DNA of 64,000 nucleotides from Formicarius rufipectus (lineage: Eukaryota; Chordata; Aves; Passeriformes; Formicariidae): NCBI GenBank assembly GCA_013399695.1, contig VXAU01002235.1, positions 1,117,608-1,181,607 of the forward strand, given 5' to 3'. The position numbers were made by a program, and so were the translations under genes. The notes under the pieces were generated by a model. That model was not told the DNA's origin. It saw only the letters and a program-made list of their open reading frames with translations, and did no database searches. This document shows positions 60,957-64,000 of this stretch, piece after piece (the stretch's first letter is position 1; every line of letters begins with the position of its first letter).

Positions 60957-61405
60957 GAACCTGGCTGTGAACACTTCCAGGGATGGGACAGCCACAGCTT
61001 CTCTGGGCAATCTGTGCCAGGGCCTCACCTCCCTCACAGGGAAGGATTTCCTCCCTATATCTAGCCTAAATTTCCCCTTCTTCATGTTGAACCCATTCCC
61101 CCTTGTCCTGTCACTCCAGTTCCTGAAGAGCAGTCCTTCTCCACCTTCCCTGTAGACCCTCTCTGATCCTGGAAAGTGATGTGAGGTCTCCACACAACCT
61201 TTTCTTCTTCAGGCTGAACAGCCCCAGCTCTCCCAGCCTGACTCCACAAGGGAGATGCTCCAGCCCCTTTATCAACCTCATGACCTCCTCTGGCCTCACT
61301 CCAGCCGTTCCATGTCCTTATATGTGGGGCACAGAACTGGCTGCAGCATTGCAGGTGGGGTCTCAGGAGAATCCCCTCCCTTGACCTGCTGAGAGGTGTC
61401 AGGCT
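60957..61405 (-). mobile_element. CR1 LINE fragment lacking its 3' tip, about 450 bp
   Basis: On the plus strand it begins abruptly at 'aacctggctgtgaacacttc' and then runs through 'gacagccacagcttctctgg', 'agggaaggatttcctccc', 'cccccttgtcctgtcactcc', 'ttcaggctgaacagcccc', 'tcctctggcctcactccagc', 'ggcacagaactggctgcagc' and 'aatcccctcccttgacctgc'. The last roughly 110 bp that other copies carry (down to the terminal repeat) are missing, the opposite of normal CR1 5' truncation. Confidence 0.94.
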
Positions 61406-61955
61406 CTTGACCAGCATCATTCTTCATTCCCTTATTTCAGAGCTTTTTCCTTCAAAGTGCTTTTGCCTTAGGACTCTACAACTCTGACCTCTAGCACCAA
61501 TATTATACCTTTAATTATGTCTGCCAGACAAATATGTCACCTTCAGCTTCCTTCAGTGGTGCTGTGCTATGAATCTCCCTGGCCAGGACACTGTGAGCTC
61601 CAGGGTTGACAATACCTTTAGCAGGGAGCATTTTAAGCTCTTCATTGTATAATCAGACCTGGAAGGTGGTGCTTTGCTCTTAATCAGCAGGACTTGTATT
61701 TAAGCAACAATGATACATGCTTTTTTTTTTTTCCCCCTAAGATTACAGACCTCTCTCTCTCACTCTTCCATGGTAAACTGAATTCTGGTGTTCATCTGAT
61801 TTGTGGGATTTTAGTAAGTTTGGTCTGCACATAAGTAAAAGTGTGCTTGACCTTGAGCAGAACAGAAGAGGAGCTAAACCCCTGTTGGTGTTGCTGACAA
61901 AGCAAACTGTTTAAAGAGGGAAATAAAAATTCTGTTTTCTCTCACTATTTATCCT
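61406..61955. other. Unique sequence, no gene recognised
   Basis: Ordinary DNA with a T12 run at 61721-61732; nothing else seen. Confidence 0.5.
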
Positions 61956-62580
61956 TTTTTTAGTTAAGCTGTGGCAGAAGAAAAATACAGCTCGGGCTAC
62001 ATCTGCACCAATCCTCAGATTATTAATATTCCTATTAAAGAGCAATGAGGATAAAGAGCAAATGGGAAAGAATAGGAATTTCCTTTGCTTGCTGGCACTA
62101 CAGCATAAAACATTATTAAGATGATTTGTTAAATAATAGAAAGGGTTTTTCATTTCCTAATTTTCCAGCTGCAGCTAAAGCTATCTCCTGGCAACCTGCT
62201 TCTCATTCCTTAATATTTAGACTTATGGACCAATTTGAGAGTATTTTCTTTCCTGCCATGATTAATGCTCCTATGAAACAATGTCATCGCAAGCCATCTA
62301 CCTACCTTGTCAGCCTGGCACCAGCCTGGCTGTGCTCGCCTCTAATTTATGGCTTCAGCCAGTAATTTGCAAATCTAATGTTGGGGAGGCTATGAGGATC
62401 TGGAATTTGAATGCTTTCCACTGATTTGGTAAATATCTCCCCCATTAGTAAAACAAATGGCACAGGGATCAGACATCATCTCCAAGGCTCAATAAATATT
62501 TTATCAGCCATAATGGAAATTGTCAAATTGATCTAATTGTACAATACGTTATCAACAAGATATCAAAGTTGGACGTGGCC
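61956..62580. promoter_or_regulatory. Strong AT-rich candidate conserved non-coding element
   Basis: About 600 bp without repeats. It is rich in homeodomain, POU and SOX-type words: 'gattattaatattcctatta' near 62028, 'catgattaatgctcc' near 62258, 'atttgcaaat' (octamer-like palindrome) at 62365-62374, and 'tgatctaattgtacaatac' near 62529. The open frames here are short and meaningless. Length, purity and motif density make it one of the best enhancer candidates in the window, subject to a conservation check. Confidence 0.4.
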
Positions 62581-64000
62581 TCTGCCCTTGTCTATCATTT
62601 GCAGGCTTTTGTCTTCGATTGCCTCTTCCTGGGAGAAAAGTAGGGAAGTGCAGAGTTCATTGCAAAGTAGGGTGAACAGCAGACCCGGGGAATATCCATC
62701 CAGAAGATAAATTCTGGAGAAATAATTAACTCTCCCCTGCTTGCCTATAAAGCAGGACTGCAGAAGGTTCATGTAAATCTCCCAAATGGTAACTGGGATT
62801 TTTATGTTGGACCTCTACCCATTGATCTCATACATAAAGGGGAATTATCCATCACGGACACTGCTTTTGGGGGAGCATTCACAGTGTCCTTCCTTTGGGA
62901 AGGGGCTGAGGGATTTCAGAAGCAAATTTTAGTTCCCTGGCAGCAGCTGAGGGGATTATTTAATTAATTAGTTTTTTAAAATTTAGTAGAAAAACGACCT
63001 GACTTCAGCTGAAATTGCATACAATTTTTACTCTGTTTGAATTCATTGTAAATGGTTAGTCACAGGAAAATCCAAAGCTGTAAATAATGAAAGGTTTATT
63101 TGGATGCCCAATATTAACAAGATAAAAGAAGACTTTGCTACACTGATAGTCATGCTTTTAGAATTGCCTTGCTAGACTATCATGTAGAGATGGTTGATCT
63201 ATTATGGCTCTTGTCAGGTATTTTGGATTTCTGGGGGGAAGGGAGTCCCACCCACTGATAGAGGAAAAGCTATTTACATAAAAATGCTGGCAACAATTTC
63301 TCTTTTCAGAAATCCCTGAAAAGTAAAAAGGTTCCTCTGCATGTGGGAATGGGAGAAGCAGCATTGGGGTGTTCTCCAGATGCCTGTTCCCTGCAGTGGA
63401 TTGAACCTTGCAGCCAATATCCTGAGGGGCTCTGAGGAAACTGGTATCTGATGGGGTAAATTCCTGGTATTTCCTAAGGCGGAAAGTCTTGTCACCTTTT
63501 CTTTCAGAAATCATTCCGTTTTCAGCCAACCTGTTAATATTTAATGGGCTGGGACACAGGAAGATGCCAGGGCTGTGCACAGAGCACATGACTGCCTTCA
63601 ACTGGTCAACCAGTCCATGGCTTTTTTCTTACTAATTTTTCCCCAATTACCCATTGTCTAGGAGCCACAGGATGCCAGGTTGGATCTGTTTTTCTCTGTG
63701 CCTCAGGTTGTTTATTGCTAAAAATGAGGATGTCAGTCCTTCCCTGTTGCAGTGAGGATGGAGACAATGTCCAAGGTGCAGAAGAAATGGAAGAGTCTTC
63801 CTTTCTTTTTCTTGATATTACTGTTTGGGTTCCAAAATGCCCAAATGTGTCAGTGTCCCATGCTGGGTAACCAGCTGAAGAATTGTCAATACCCTTTTCA
63901 TAGTTAGAGAATTTAAACAGGTTCCTGGAGCAACCCCTAGTTATGTTTTTCATTAGATCTCTTGGAGGCTTAAATACAAGGTCTACACTTGATGTTTTTG
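62581..64000. other. Unique sequence, no gene recognised
   Basis: Two minus-strand frames (147 codons at 63158-63601 and 115 at 63606-63953) are the longest here. They show no domain, signal peptide or splice context and I judge them chance. AT-rich words occur near 62955-63110. The window ends in unique DNA. Confidence 0.5.

Noticed and set aside
1..64000. Endogenous retrovirus LTRs, tRNA, snRNA or known microRNA genes
   Set aside because: Read by eye on both strands, I found no paired long terminal repeats, no retroviral protein motifs, no tRNA B-box-like arm in context, and none of the common conserved microRNA seeds in a hairpin. A covariance-model or repeat-library search could still find divergent ones.

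Overview
The window looks like intergenic or deep intronic DNA from a bird. The main reason is fifteen fragments of CR1, the LINE that dominates bird genomes. They share the family's 3' end (paired with the antisense form 'catagaatggtttgg' and the sense form 'ccaacc...gattctatga'). Bases are moderately AT-rich and CpG-poor except in two places. There are two single-base Ns (297 and 28245) and a 10-base N gap (52790-52799), as in a draft assembly. The sequence does not let me name the species or the neighbouring gene.

I found no convincing protein-coding gene, tRNA, rRNA, snRNA, CRISPR array or endogenous retrovirus. The open frames present are short and overlap on both strands. They have no recognisable domains, and many run through CR1 copies, purine-rich tracts or the GC-rich islands, so I do not annotate them as genes. 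Two possible splice-bounded exons (38702-38755 on +, 48593-48676 on -) are listed at low confidence because their splice signals are good.

Layout. 1-7.9 kb: unique DNA with a candidate conserved block at 0.4-1.3 kb. 7.9-14.9 kb: four CR1 pieces. 14.9-27.3 kb: mostly unique, with two possible MIR remnants, a 27-bp minisatellite next to a G-quadruplex-type run (22.0-22.3 kb), and three short CR1 pieces. 27.9-28.2 kb: a candidate regulatory block with CSL-like and SOX-like sites. 32.8-42.4 kb: three CR1 copies around a candidate conserved block at 37.4-38.2 kb. 44.2-45.3 kb: a CpG-rich island flanked by conserved-looking AT-rich DNA. 47.4-48.7 kb: more candidate regulatory DNA and the possible minus-strand exon. 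52.3-53.3 kb: a strong CpG-rich island with G4 runs, a possible 5' splice site and a homeodomain-site-rich block. 53.5-61.4 kb: four longer CR1 copies around a further candidate block at 56.6-57.1 kb. 61.9-62.6 kb: a strong AT-rich candidate block.

Taken together (inference), this resembles a regulatory gene desert of the kind found near vertebrate developmental transcription-factor genes: dispersed candidate enhancers, two CpG islands that could be promoters, and light CR1 seeding. Conservation itself cannot be seen from one sequence, so every enhancer-like call is a hypothesis based on composition and motifs. I saw no clear evidence of a previously undescribed system.
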